DNA of 64,000 nucleotides from Actinobacteria bacterium OV450 (GCA_001298555.1 LJCW01000076.1:49502-113501), one strand, 5' to 3'; positions 53,008 to 63,869 are shown, numbered from the stretch's first letter. Numbers and translations: made by a program. Notes: generated by a model not told the origin, from the sequence alone.

Positions 53008-54378
53008 GTGGCCGCAGATCTTTCGAACATCGTCAAGGCGTACGACGTACGTGGTGTCGTACCGGACGAGTGGGACGAGTCGCTGGCCGAGCTGTTCGGT
53101 GCCGCGTTCGTGGAGGTCACCGAGGCCACCGCGATAGTGGTGGGCCATGACATGCGGCCCTCCTCGCCCGCCCTGTCCGCCGCCTTCGCGCGCGGCGCCG
53201 CCGCCCGCGGCGTGGACGTCACCCTGATCGGCCTGTGCTCCACCGACCAGCTCTACTACGCCTCCGGCGTGCTGGACCTGCCCGGTGCGATGTTCACCGC
53301 CTCGCACAACCCGGCCCAGTACAACGGCATCAAGCTCTGCCGCGCCGGCGCCGCCCCGGTCGGCCAGGACACCGGCCTGTCCACCATCCGCGAGCTCGCC
53401 GAGAAGTGGTCCGACGAGGGCGCCCCCGCGATCGCGGCCGGCACCGTCCCCGGCACCGTCACCGAGCAGGACACCCTCGCCGGCTACGCCGCGCACCTGA
53501 AGTCCCTGGTCGACCTCGGCTCCATCCGCCCGCTCAAGGTGGTCGTGGACGCGGGCAACGGCATGGGCGGCCACACCGTCCCCACCGTGTTCGAGGGCCT
53601 GCCCCTGGAACTCGTGCCCATGTACTTCGAGCTCGACGGGACCTTCCCGAACCACGAGGCCAACCCGCTGGACCCGAAGAACCTCGTCGACCTCCAGGCC
53701 CGCGTGAAGGCCGAGGGCGCCGACCTCGGCCTCGCCTTCGACGGTGACGCGGACCGCTGCTTCGTCGTCGACGAGCGCGGCGAGGGCGTCTCCCCCTCCG
53801 CCGTGACCGCCCTGGTCGCCTCCCGCGAACTGGCCCGCAACGGCGGCACCGGCACGGTGATCCACAACCTGATCACCTCCTGGTCCGTCCCCGAGGTCGT
53901 CCGCGAGAACGGCGGCACCCCGGTGCGCACCCGGGTCGGCCACTCCTTCATCAAGGAGGAGATGGCGAAGACGGGCGCGATCTTCGGCGGCGAGCACTCG
54001 GCGCACTACTACTTCAAGGACTTCTGGAACGCGGACACCGGCATGCTCGCCGCGCTCCACGTCCTGGCGGCCCTCGGCGGCCAGGACGGCGCCCTCTCCG
54101 ACCTCGTCGCCTCCTACGACCGCTACGTGGGCTCGGGCGAGATCAACTCCACCGTCGCCGACCAGGCCGACCGCGTCGCCGCGGTCAAGGCCGTGTACGG
54201 CCCGCAGGACGGCATCACCCTCGACGAGCTGGACGGCCTCACCGTCACCTCCGCCGACTGGTGGTTCAACCTGCGCGCCTCCAACACCGAGCCGCTGCTG
54301 CGCCTGAACGTCGAGGCCCGCGACGCCGCGCAGCTCGTCAAGATCCGCGACGAGGTCCTCGCCCTCGTCCGCGCCTGA
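53008..54378 (+). CDS. manB: Phosphomannomutase/phosphoglucomutase
   Basis: The 456-residue cytoplasmic enzyme interconverts mannose-6-phosphate and mannose-1-phosphate (and possibly the glucose forms). The four alpha-D-phosphohexomutase signatures are visible: the active serine in TASHNPAQYNGIK (Ser99), the magnesium site FDGDADRC (Asp245, 247, 249), GGEHSAHYY for sugar recognition and RASNTEPLLR for phosphate binding. AGGAAGG lies 9 nt before the GTG start. It begins a run of mannose-metabolism genes continuing to manA. Confidence 0.95.
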   Translation: MAADLSNIVKAYDVRGVVPDEWDESLAELFGAAFVEVTEATAIVVGHDMRPSSPALSAAFARGAAARGVDVTLIGLCSTDQLYYASGVLDLPGAMFTASHNPAQYNGIKLCRAGAAPVGQDTGLSTIRELAEKWSDEGAPAIAAGTVPGTVTEQDTLAGYAAHLKSLVDLGSIRPLKVVVDAGNGMGGHTVPTVFEGLPLELVPMYFELDGTFPNHEANPLDPKNLVDLQARVKAEGADLGLAFDGDADRCFVVDERGEGVSPSAVTALVASRELARNGGTGTVIHNLITSWSVPEVVRENGGTPVRTRVGHSFIKEEMAKTGAIFGGEHSAHYYFKDFWNADTGMLAALHVLAALGGQDGALSDLVASYDRYVGSGEINSTVADQADRVAAVKAVYGPQDGITLDELDGLTVTSADWWFNLRASNTEPLLRLNVEARDAAQLVKIRDEVLALVRA

Positions 54379-54521
54379 TGCGCCGCCGGGCGGGAACACG
54401 CCGAACGTGCCTCCCGCCCGGCGCCGCACCGCGTCCGCGTCCGACGACGTCGGGCCGCACCGCAGGTGACTCGGCGGTACGCTGACCTCGCCCAATCCGC
54501 ATGTTCGAAGGGAAGCGCCCC

Positions 54522-54707
54522 ATGCCGCTCGAAGCCGGCCTTCTGGAGATCCTCGCCTGCCCCGCCTGCCACTCGCCCCTCGAGGACAAGTCGGCCGACG
54601 AGACGGCCCCCGAGCTGATCTGCACCGGCCGGGACTGCGGCCTCGCCTACCCGGTCCGCGACGGCATCCCGGTCCTCCTCGTCGACGAGGCACGCCGCCC
54701 CGCCTGA
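54522..54707 (+). CDS. Trm112/UPF0434-family small zinc-finger-like protein
   Basis: The 61-residue protein carries [11 protein letters not shown] and [21 protein letters not shown], the pattern of the Trm112/YcaR family, which act as small partner subunits of methyltransferases in other organisms. ATG 54522 has GAAGGGAAG about 6 nt upstream; an in-frame ATG at 54501 lies before that site and is less likely. It lies between manB and the SIS gene, an arrangement common in actinobacteria. Its partner here is unknown. Confidence 0.88.
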   Translation: MPLEAGLLEILACPACHSPLEDKSADETAPELICTGRDCGLAYPVRDGIPVLLVDEARRPA

Positions 54708-54862
54708 GTCCCGTCCCGCCCGAGCCCAGGCCGCCACGGCCCCGGGGCCGGGGCCCGCCCGCCCCGGGCCGCAGCCGCACAGGCAGCACAGGGGCGCCCG
54801 CCGCAGCGCCGGGCGCCCGAGCAACCGAGTCGCCCGCCCTTCTTCAACAGCCGGAGGCCGCC

Positions 54863-55996
54863 ATGCTCGACGAGTCGCTCCTCGACGCACCGGACGCGCT
54901 CGCCCGCGCCGACCGCCGCGGCCTGCTCCGCGGCGCCGCCGAGGCCGGGGCCAGAGTCCGCACCGCAGCCCGGCACGCGACCGAGGCCGGCCTCGCCGAC
55001 CTGCGCCCCGACGGCCGGCCCCGCGCCGTCCTCATCGCCGGGCCCGGCACCGCCGCCACCGGAGTCGCCGACCTGCTCGGAGCCCTCGCCGGAGCCTCCG
55101 CCCCCGTCACCCGCCTGCACCCCACCGGCGTCGCCCACGCCGCCGGAGCCCTGCGCTGGGCCCTGCCCGGCTGGGTCGGCCCCGTCGACCTGCTGCTCCT
55201 CGCCACCACCGACGGCACCGAACCCGGCCTCGCCGTCCTCGCCGAGCAGGCCTACCGGCGCGGCTGCACCGTCGTGGCCGTCGCGCCCGAGCGGTCCCCG
55301 CTGAGCGCGGCCGTGGACGGCGCGCACGGACTCCTCGTACCGATGGCCAAGGCCCCGTACCAGGAGTACGACGAGTCCGCCGCGGCCGGCCCCGGCGCCC
55401 TGTGGGCCCTGCTGACCCCGCTGCTCGTGCTCCTCGACAGGGTCGGGCTGATCACCGCCGCCCCCGCCACCCTCCAGCGCGTCGCCGACCGGCTCGACCG
55501 CACCGCCGAGCGCTGCGGACCGGCCATCGCCACGTACTCCAACCCGGCCAAGACCCTCGCCTCCGAGCTCGCCGGAGCCCTCCCGCTCATCTGGAGCGAA
55601 GGTGCCGGCGCGGGCCCGGCGGGCCGCCGCTTCGCCGCCACCCTCGCCGAGCTCGCCGGCTGCCCCGCGCTGGCCGCCGACCTCCCCGAGGCGCTGCCCG
55701 CCCACGGGGTCCTGCTCGCCGGCTCCCTCGCGGCCGGAGCCGATCCCGAGGACTTCTTCCGGGACCGGGTGGAGGAGCCCCAGGCCCTCCACGCCCACAT
55801 CGTCCTGCTGCGCGACCGGCCCACCGGCGGCCTCAGCGCCGCCCCCGCCGCGCGCGAGCTCGCCCTCAGCCACGACACGGCCGTCAGCGAGCTCGAACCC
55901 GAGGAGGGCAGCGAGCTGGAGCAGCTCGCCGAACTCCTCGCCGTCACCGACTTCGCCACCGCCTACCTCGCCCTGGCGACCAGGGGACACGGCTGA
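54863..55996 (+). CDS. SIS-domain sugar-phosphate isomerase (phosphoglucose/phosphomannose isomerase type)
   Basis: The 377-residue cytoplasmic protein has two SIS subdomains (about 50-190 with VLIAGPGTAATGVADLLGAL, and about 210-370 with TLASELAGALPLIWSEGAG and FFRDRVEEPQALHAHIVLL). The overall layout follows the bifunctional phosphoglucose/phosphomannose isomerases. It lies between manB and manA; the mycobacterial counterpart occupies the same slot. The usual Ser-rich phosphate-binding GxGxS motif is weakly conserved (GPGTAA), so activity is not certain. Confidence 0.85.
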   Translation: MLDESLLDAPDALARADRRGLLRGAAEAGARVRTAARHATEAGLADLRPDGRPRAVLIAGPGTAATGVADLLGALAGASAPVTRLHPTGVAHAAGALRWALPGWVGPVDLLLLATTDGTEPGLAVLAEQAYRRGCTVVAVAPERSPLSAAVDGAHGLLVPMAKAPYQEYDESAAAGPGALWALLTPLLVLLDRVGLITAAPATLQRVADRLDRTAERCGPAIATYSNPAKTLASELAGALPLIWSEGAGAGPAGRRFAATLAELAGCPALAADLPEALPAHGVLLAGSLAAGADPEDFFRDRVEEPQALHAHIVLLRDRPTGGLSAAPAARELALSHDTAVSELEPEEGSELEQLAELLAVTDFATAYLALATRGHG

Positions 55997-56038
55997 GGCA
56001 CGCACCGTGCCCGGCCCCCACATCCAGAAAGACGACCG

Positions 56039-57196
56039 ATGGACCGCCTGACGAACACCATTCGCCCCTACGCCTGGGGATCCACCACCGCGATCCCCGC
56101 CGTACTCGGGGTCGAGCCCACCGGGGAGCCCCAGGCCGAGATGTGGATGGGCGCCCACCCCGGCGCCCCGTCCCGCCTCGACCGCGGCGCCGGTGAAACC
56201 ACCCTCGCGGACGTCATCGCCGCCGACCCCGAGCGCGAGCTCGGCCCGGCCGCCGTCGCCAAGTTCGGTCCCCGGCTGCCCTTCCTCCTCAAGCTCCTCG
56301 CGGCGGGTGCCCCGCTCTCCCTGCAGGTCCACCCCGACCTGGAGCAGGCGAAGGAGGGCTTCGCCGACGAGGAGCGCCGCGGCGTCCCGATCGACGCGGC
56401 CCACCGCAACTACAAGGACGCCAACCACAAGCCCGAGATGATCTGCGCGCTCACCCCCTTCGACGGCCTGTGCGGGTTCCGCGCGCCGCTGGAGGCCGCC
56501 GAGCTGCTCGCGGGCCTCGGGGTGGACTCCCTCAAGCCGTACGTCGACCTGCTGCGGGCCCATCCCGAGGAGGCGGCCCTGCGCGAGATGCTCACCGCCG
56601 TACTGACCGCGGACCGCGCCGAGATGGCCCGTACGGTCGCCGAGGCCGGCGCCGCCATCGAGCGCCTCGGGGGCCCGTACGCGCCGTACGCCTCGCTCGT
56701 CCACCACTTCCCGGGCGACCCGGGCGTGATCGCGGCCCTGCTCCTCAACCACGTCCGCCTCCAGCCCGGCGAGGCCATGTTCCTCGGCGCCGGCGTCCCG
56801 CACGCCTACCTCGACGGCCTCGGCGTGGAACTGCTGGCCAACTCCGACAACGTGCTGCGCGCCGGACTCACCCCCAAGCACGTGGACGTGCCCGAGCTCC
56901 TGAAGGTCGTGCGGTTCGAGGCCGGTGACCCGGCCGTGCAGCGCCCCGAGGGCAACGGCGAGGAGGTCTACGAGACCCCCATCGACGAGTTCCGGCTCTC
57001 CCGCTTCGTCCTGGCCCCCGGCGCCGCCGCCCACCCCCTCCCGGACACCGCCCCGCAGATCCTGCTGTGCACGGCGGGCCACCCCCAGGCCGGCGAAGTG
57101 ACGCTGTCCCCCGGGGAGTCGGTCTTCGTCCCCGCGGGCGAAAAGGTCGAACTGTCCGGTACCGGTACCATCTTCCGGGCCACCGTCACCGTCTGA
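56039..57196 (+). CDS. manA: Mannose-6-phosphate isomerase, type I
   Basis: The 385-residue zinc enzyme interconverts fructose-6-phosphate and mannose-6-phosphate, the entry to GDP-mannose. Family signatures are present: the N-terminal IRPYAWGSTTAIP, LQVHPDLEQAKEGF (zinc ligands), NHKPEMICALTPFDGLCGF and GVPHAYLDGLGVELLANSDNVLRAGLTPKH. The start follows the SIS gene by 42 bp, so manB to manA is probably one transcript. Confidence 0.96.
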   Translation: MDRLTNTIRPYAWGSTTAIPAVLGVEPTGEPQAEMWMGAHPGAPSRLDRGAGETTLADVIAADPERELGPAAVAKFGPRLPFLLKLLAAGAPLSLQVHPDLEQAKEGFADEERRGVPIDAAHRNYKDANHKPEMICALTPFDGLCGFRAPLEAAELLAGLGVDSLKPYVDLLRAHPEEAALREMLTAVLTADRAEMARTVAEAGAAIERLGGPYAPYASLVHHFPGDPGVIAALLLNHVRLQPGEAMFLGAGVPHAYLDGLGVELLANSDNVLRAGLTPKHVDVPELLKVVRFEAGDPAVQRPEGNGEEVYETPIDEFRLSRFVLAPGAAAHPLPDTAPQILLCTAGHPQAGEVTLSPGESVFVPAGEKVELSGTGTIFRATVTV

Positions 57197-57290
57197 CGCG
57201 TCGTCCGCGGCCACGGCTGCAACAATGTGCCGCCGTAGCGCGGCGCCCCCGCAGGGGCCGCCGTACCGAGGAAGGGACTTCTGAAAACCC

Positions 57291-58220
57291 ATGAGCGCGT
57301 CGGGCGGTACCAGGGCGATCGTGGCGGCACTCGCCGCCAACCTCGCCATCGCTGTAGCCAAGTTCGTGGCCTTCGTCTTCAGCGGGTCGTCGTCGATGCT
57401 CGCGGAAAGCGTCCACTCGCTGGCCGACTCCGGCAACCAGGGGCTGCTGCTCCTCGGCGGAAAGAAGGCCCAGCGCGAGGCGACGCCGCAGCACCCCTTC
57501 GGATACGGGCGCGAACGCTACATCTACGCCTTCCTCGTCTCCATCGTCCTCTTCACCGTCGGTGGCATGTTCGCCATCTACGAGGGCGTCGAGAAGATCC
57601 AGCACCCGCACCCCATCGAGGACTGGTACTGGCCGATCGGCGTGCTCCTCTTCGCGATCGTCGCCGAGGGGTTCTCCTTCAAGACGGCGATCAAGGAGTC
57701 GAACGAGATCCGCGGCTCGCTGTCGTGGAGCCAGTTCATCAAGCGCGCCAAGGCCCCCGAACTGCCGGTCGTCCTGCTGGAGGACTTCGGCGCGCTCGTC
57801 GGCCTGGTCCTGGCCCTCGGCGGCGTCGGCCTCGCCCTCGCCACCGGCGACGGCGTCTGGGACGGCATCGGCACCCTCTGCATCGGCACCCTGCTGATCC
57901 TCATCGCGATCGTGCTGGCCGCCGAGACCAAGTCCCTGCTGCTCGGCGAGGCCGCGGGCGCGGAGGACGTCGAGAAGATCAGGACCGCGCTCGTCGACGG
58001 GGACGTCGTCACCCGCGTGATCCACATGCGCACCCTCCACCTCGGCCCGGAGGAGCTCCTGGTCGCCGCCAAGATCGCCGTCCAGCACGACGACACGGCC
58101 ACCGAGATCGCCGACGCCATCAATGCCGCCGAGGCGCGGATCCGCGCGGCGGTCCCGATCGCCCGCGTGATCTACCTGGAGCCGGACATCTACCACGCGG
58201 AAGCCGCCGCGAAGGGCTGA
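57291..58220 (+). CDS. Cation diffusion facilitator (CDF) family transporter
   Basis: The 309-residue inner-membrane protein has about six transmembrane helices and a cytoplasmic C-terminal domain. The metal site in helix 2 is visible (LAESVHSLADSGNQ, His/Asp pair), with a second half-site in helix 5 (LLEDFGALVGL). The PFGYGRERYIYAF loop is typical. It exports divalent metal, probably zinc, iron or manganese, in exchange for protons. GGAAGG stands about 14 nt before the ATG. A terminator follows at 58239. Confidence 0.93.
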   Translation: MSASGGTRAIVAALAANLAIAVAKFVAFVFSGSSSMLAESVHSLADSGNQGLLLLGGKKAQREATPQHPFGYGRERYIYAFLVSIVLFTVGGMFAIYEGVEKIQHPHPIEDWYWPIGVLLFAIVAEGFSFKTAIKESNEIRGSLSWSQFIKRAKAPELPVVLLEDFGALVGLVLALGGVGLALATGDGVWDGIGTLCIGTLLILIAIVLAAETKSLLLGEAAGAEDVEKIRTALVDGDVVTRVIHMRTLHLGPEELLVAAKIAVQHDDTATEIADAINAAEARIRAAVPIARVIYLEPDIYHAEAAAKG

Positions 58221-58238
58221 CCGCACCCCCGTACCGCC

Positions 58239-58276
58239 CGAAGGCCCCGCAGCGCCACCGCGCCGCGGGGCCTTCG
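58239..58276. terminator. Terminator between CDF transporter and signal peptidase-like gene
   Basis: Perfect 12-bp stem cgaaggccccgc / gcggggccttcg with a 14-nt loop, between convergent genes. Confidence 0.85.
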
Positions 58277-58320
58277 CACGACCGGCAGGGGCCGGCCGGT
58301 CCTCCAGGAGCCGGCCGGTG

Positions 58321-59010
58321 CTACCAGGTGACCGCCGACACCTGCCCGAATTGCTGGAACCGCCTCCTGCGCCGCGCCCGCCCGCGCACCACCAGAGCCG
58401 AGACCCCCAGCCCGCCGCCGGCGAGCAACAGGGCGATCCCCGCCAGGCCCGCCGCGCCGGCCGCCAGAAAACCCACCGGCGCCGCCACGGCCCGCCCCCG
58501 TACCGCGGAGACCGGCAGGGTCCCGTCGTGGTCGGAGAGCCGCACGTGCGAGTCGAGCGAGTTGCCGCGGTTGTCGCCCAGCACGAACATCCGCCCCTCG
58601 GGCACGACCACGTCGAAGGGGCCCGTCGCCGGGGTGGCCCGGTCCTTCAGGTACGGCTCCTCCAGCGGCACGCCGTTGAGCAGCAACGTGGCATCGCCCG
58701 CCCGGTAGGAGATCCGGTCGCCGCCGAGGGCCACCACCCGCTTCAGGACGTCCCCCCGCGCAACCCAGGACGGAGCCGAGATCAGGGCGATGTCCCCGCG
58801 CCGGATCCCGCCCCCGCCGCCGAGCGTGAAGTAGGCCGTGTCACCGCGCCGGTACGTCGGGTCCATCGCATCGCCCGGCACGGAACGGGAGGTGTACCCG
58901 TCCTCGACCAGGACGGCGCTCGCCACCGTCACCCCGAGGGCCAGCACCCCGCCGAGCACCAGCAGCGCCATCGCCCCGATCCCGAGTCTTCGCCCCGGCG
59001 TGCGCTCCAT
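58321..59010 (-). CDS. Signal peptidase I-like protein with Ala at the catalytic serine position
   Basis: The 229-residue protein has an N-terminal helix (about 10-32), the S26 catalytic fold outside the membrane, and a C-terminal anchoring helix (about 175-205) as in some Streptomyces signal peptidases. Box C (GDVLKRVVALGGDR, Lys90) and box E (FVLGDNRGNSLDS) are conserved, but box B reads VPGDAMDPTY instead of the SM-containing motif: the nucleophile position is Ala48 (codon GCG, one base from TCG). Unless this is a sequence error, it should be inactive as a peptidase. No other secretion gene is nearby. Confidence 0.9.
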   Translation of the reverse strand: MERTPGRRLGIGAMALLVLGGVLALGVTVASAVLVEDGYTSRSVPGDAMDPTYRRGDTAYFTLGGGGGIRRGDIALISAPSWVARGDVLKRVVALGGDRISYRAGDATLLLNGVPLEEPYLKDRATPATGPFDVVVPEGRMFVLGDNRGNSLDSHVRLSDHDGTLPVSAVRGRAVAAPVGFLAAGAAGLAGIALLLAGGGLGVSALVVRGRARRRRRFQQFGQVSAVTW

Positions 59011-60798
<1,788 letters not shown>

Positions 60799-60845
60799 TC
60801 CGCCACCGCTCCCCAGCGGCAGCGGCAGCAGCACCAGCACGTCCC

Positions 60846-60876
60846 GCAGGCCCCCGGCGCGAAGCCGGGGGCCTGC
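60846..60876 (+). terminator. Terminator after ahcY
   Basis: Perfect 13-bp stem gcaggcccccggc / gccgggggcctgc with a 5-nt loop, 47 bp after the ahcY stop and before the next gene. Confidence 0.88.
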
Positions 60877-60902
60877 CCCGTACCCAGGCAAGGACCGACA
60901 CG

Positions 60903-61523
60903 ATGCCCCGCGGCCGCTACTCGCTCCACGACCCGCACGACCACGCCCCGCTGGGCGAGGAGCACTTCCACTGCGCCCCGGGCCCCTCCGGCTGGCGCTA
61001 CGTCTCCCAGCTCACCGGGCCCGACGGCGACCACCGCGGCTCCGTCGACCTGGCGATCGACGAACTCGGCCGTCCCATCCGCCTCGAACTCAACGCGTCC
61101 AGCTGGCAGGTCCGCGGCGCCGCCATCGACGGCGTCACCTGGGTGCGCTCCGACCCCGCCGGCACCGAGGCCACCGAGGGCAACGTCCCCGCCGCCGGCT
61201 TCACCGGCACCTCGCCGGCCTTCCTCGTCGCGACGGCCCGCCTGCTGCGCCTGACCCCCGGTGCCCCCGCGACCCGGGTCCGGCTGGTCGCCCTCACCGA
61301 CCCGGTGCTGGCCCCCCGCACGGTCGACCAGGCCTGGGCCCTGCTCGGGCGTGCCGAGCACGCGACGGACAGCGGCCCCCTCGTGGTGGACGAGTACCAG
61401 GTCACCGCCCTGGACACGGGCGAGGTCCACACCGTCCACCTGGCGGGCGACGTGGTGCTCGCGGCGCCCGGCATCGAGCTGGAGCACCTTGAGACCCCGC
61501 CCTCGACGTTCCCCGAGGACTGA
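60903..61523 (+). CDS. Conserved-looking cytoplasmic protein of unknown function
   Basis: I do not recognise a named family for this 206-residue protein. It has no signal peptide or membrane helix. It reads as an alternating-strand protein with the segments GWRYVSQLTGPDGDHRGSVD, RLELNASSWQVRG and VDEYQVTALDTGEVHTVHLAGDVVLA, reminiscent of lipid- or sugar-binding beta-barrels of the putative glycolipid-binding type. The start ATG follows a short leader after the ahcY terminator. Codon use matches neighbours and the frame is clearly coding. Confidence 0.85.
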   Translation: MPRGRYSLHDPHDHAPLGEEHFHCAPGPSGWRYVSQLTGPDGDHRGSVDLAIDELGRPIRLELNASSWQVRGAAIDGVTWVRSDPAGTEATEGNVPAAGFTGTSPAFLVATARLLRLTPGAPATRVRLVALTDPVLAPRTVDQAWALLGRAEHATDSGPLVVDEYQVTALDTGEVHTVHLAGDVVLAAPGIELEHLETPPSTFPED

Positions 61524-61566
61524 CCTCCGCCGGCTCCCCCGCGTCCGCGCCGTGCGGGGCGGGCGA

Positions 61567-62520
61567 TCACGCCGGGGGCGCGAAGCCCGTCGCGGGGGGC
61601 GGCGGCGCGGGAGTTCCGGGCGCCACCACCGGGGCCACCACCGGCGCGGGCACGGCGCCCGCCACCGGGACCGGCCGGGGTACGGACGTCCCGGCCGGCG
61701 GCCCGTACGCCCCCGGAGCCGGTCGTCCCCACGCGGCGGGCATCCCCGCGGGCATCGCGGGCGCCCCGGGACCGGGCCCGAAGGCACGGGCCGCATCCCG
61801 GGACTGCCGCTCGTGGACCACCGCCATCAGGAACGCGGCGGCCGGCACCCCCACCGGCGGAGGCGCCCCCGTACGCGCCACCAGGTCGTCCGCGAGCCGC
61901 GCCGCCATCCGGGCGCCCACCTGCGGGTCCAGCTGGTCCATCCGCGTCAGGTACTGCCGTATCGCCAGCCACAGCCCGTCCGGTACGGCCGACAGGTCCA
62001 GCCCGGAGAACCGCCCGGCCAGCCACGGCGGCGGAGCGGGCACCGGCATCACCCGCGCCCCCGGCACCCGCTCCCGGACGACCAGCGCCCCCGCGAACAC
62101 GTCCCCGAGCCGCCGCCCCCGCGCCGACACCAGCGACGCGATGCAGGCCAGGGCCCCGAAGGTCATCAGCAGCTCCACGACCCCCATCGCCCCGCGCACC
62201 AGCGCGTGCCGGAACCGGATCGGCCCGCCGTCGTCGCGCACCACCCGCAGTCCGCACGCCAGCTTGCCGAGGGAACGCCCGTGGGACAGCGTCTCCACCG
62301 CGATCGGCACGCCGACCAGCACCAGCACGAAGCCCGCCACCGACACCGCGGCCTGCGCGGCGGGATCCAGCGAGGCGGTCGCGACGGTCAGCGCGATCGA
62401 GACGATCAGGTACCCGGTGACGTACACGAGCAGGTCGAGGAAGATCGCCAGTGCCCGGCTCGGCAATCTCGCCGGCCGCAAACCCAGGACGACCGCGTCC
62501 CCCGTCACCAGATCGCTCAC
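61567..62520 (-). CDS. RDD-family membrane protein with Pro-rich tail
   Basis: The 317-residue protein has an RDD domain at the N-terminus (ARLPSRALAIFLDLLVYVTG, with the Arg and Asp residues; three to four transmembrane helices to about residue 160; HGRSLGKLACGLRVVRDDGG between helices) and a cytoplasmic C-terminal half ending in a Pro/Ala/Gly-rich tail. Its function is unknown; RDD proteins may transport ions or act with neighbouring membrane proteins. GTG 62520 starts the domain; the open frame upstream is a shadow. It is divergent from the SpoIIM-family gene, a pairing common in actinobacteria. Confidence 0.9.
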   Translation of the reverse strand: MSDLVTGDAVVLGLRPARLPSRALAIFLDLLVYVTGYLIVSIALTVATASLDPAAQAAVSVAGFVLVLVGVPIAVETLSHGRSLGKLACGLRVVRDDGGPIRFRHALVRGAMGVVELLMTFGALACIASLVSARGRRLGDVFAGALVVRERVPGARVMPVPAPPPWLAGRFSGLDLSAVPDGLWLAIRQYLTRMDQLDPQVGARMAARLADDLVARTGAPPPVGVPAAAFLMAVVHERQSRDAARAFGPGPGAPAMPAGMPAAWGRPAPGAYGPPAGTSVPRPVPVAGAVPAPVVAPVVAPGTPAPPPPATGFAPPA

Positions 62521-62631
62521 CCTGCACACCTTTCCCGTGACCGGACCCGCCCCTCGATCCCCCAGTCTGCCAAGCTGACCACGACAGGGGTAAGCAGAAG
62601 CAGGGTCCTGGGGCAGGGGAGCGGTAACCGG

Positions 62632-63639
62632 ATGGATCTCGACGTCTTCGTCACGGCCCACCGGGCGGAATGGGACCGCCTGGAACAGCTGCTCGGCCGC
62701 GGCCGCCGGCTGACCGGCGCCGAGGCGGACGAGCTGGTCGCGCTGTACCAGCGGACGTCCACGCATCTCTCGCTGATCCAGTCCAGCGTCCCCGACCCCA
62801 TGCTCACGGGCAGGCTGACCCAGCTCGTCGCCCGCGCCCGCGCCACCGTGACGGGTGCCCGCCGGGCCGGCTGGCGCGACGCCGCCCGCTTCTTCACCGC
62901 CGGGTTCCCGGCGGCCGTCTACCGCAGCCGCCGGTGGTGGATACCGACGGCGCTGCTCTCCACGGCCGTCGGCGTCCTCATCGGCTGGTGGATAGCCACG
63001 CACCCCGAGGTCCAGGGCGTCATCGCCGCTCCGGACGACCTGAAGGCGCTCACGAAGCCGGGCGGCGGGTACGAGACGTACTACTCCAGCAACCCGGCGG
63101 GTTCGTTCGCCGCCCAGGTGTGGACGAACAACGCCCAGGCGGCCGCGATCTGCCTGGTCCTGGGCGCGTTCCTCGGCATACCGGTGCTCTGGATCCTCTT
63201 CCTCAACATGCTCAACCTCGGCGTCGGCATCGGCCTGATGGCCTCCGCGGGCCGCCTCGACGTCTTCCTCGGCCTGATCCTGCCGCACGGCCTGCTCGAA
63301 CTGACCGCGGTCTTCGTGGCCGCGGGCACCGGCCTGCGGCTCGGCTGGACGGTCGTCGACCCGGGTCCCCGCACCCGCCGCGCCGCCCTCGCCGAACAGG
63401 GCCGCGCCGCGCTGGGCATGGCGATCGGCCTGGCCGTGGTCCTGTTCGTCTCGGGCCTCATCGAGGGCTTCGTGACCCCGTCGGGCCTGCCGACCTGGGC
63501 CCGGATCACGATCGGCGTCGCCGCCGAGGCCCTGTTCCTGACGTACGTCTACGTGCTCGGCGGCCGGGCGGCACGGGCCGGCGAGGTGGGCGACGTGGAG
63601 GCCGCCGACCAGGCGGCCACCCTGCCGACCGCCGCCTGA
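62632..63639 (+). CDS. SpoIIM/DUF95-family (stage II sporulation protein M-like) membrane protein
   Basis: The 335-residue protein has a soluble N-terminal helical region (about 1-95; YQRTSTHLSLIQSS) followed by about six transmembrane helices with the family segments SNPAGSFAAQVWTNNAQAA and LILPHGLLELTAVFVAAGTGLRLG. Bacillus SpoIIM is part of the engulfment machinery, but actinobacterial homologues occur with RDD, MoxR and DUF58 genes and have no proven sporulation role. ATG 62632 has GGGGAG about 10 nt upstream. It is the last protein gene before the rRNA promoter region. Confidence 0.92.
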   Translation: MDLDVFVTAHRAEWDRLEQLLGRGRRLTGAEADELVALYQRTSTHLSLIQSSVPDPMLTGRLTQLVARARATVTGARRAGWRDAARFFTAGFPAAVYRSRRWWIPTALLSTAVGVLIGWWIATHPEVQGVIAAPDDLKALTKPGGGYETYYSSNPAGSFAAQVWTNNAQAAAICLVLGAFLGIPVLWILFLNMLNLGVGIGLMASAGRLDVFLGLILPHGLLELTAVFVAAGTGLRLGWTVVDPGPRTRRAALAEQGRAALGMAIGLAVVLFVSGLIEGFVTPSGLPTWARITIGVAAEALFLTYVYVLGGRAARAGEVGDVEAADQAATLPTAA

Positions 63640-63692
63640 TGTGCGGATGACCCCGCTGAGCTGCTAGTCTCCTCGTCGTCCCGCAGCGACTG

Positions 63693-63721
63693 TTGACACG
63701 GCCGCCGTGGGGAGGTAGATT
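63693..63721 (+). promoter_or_regulatory. Strong consensus promoter of the rRNA operon (upstream)
   Basis: TTGACA at 63693-63698, 17-bp spacer, TAGATT at 63716-63721. This is a near-perfect vegetative promoter and the best in the window. Confidence 0.88.
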
Positions 63722-63838
63722 TCAACGGTTGCCTCGGACTGGACAAGTCCGATGGCGGTAGTTTAAGATCTTTACTCGCCCCCAAGGAATTGAATTCCAC
63801 TGGGGCACACTCGACTCCTCATCCAGGAAGCTGAAGCC

Positions 63839-63869
63839 GGGAAATCCGGTGGAAAACTTCTGATAGAGT
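63839..63869 (+). promoter_or_regulatory. rRNA promoter module, copy 1
   Basis: gggaaa at 63839-63844 and TAGAGT at 63864-63869 are separated by 19 bp and followed by cgg. The -35 is far from TTGACA, as is usual for several Streptomyces rrn promoters. Confidence 0.65.

Noticed and set aside
54647..57436. A 929-residue minus-strand open frame opposite the SIS isomerase and manA
   Set aside because: Low-complexity antisense frame; both plus-strand genes have family signatures.
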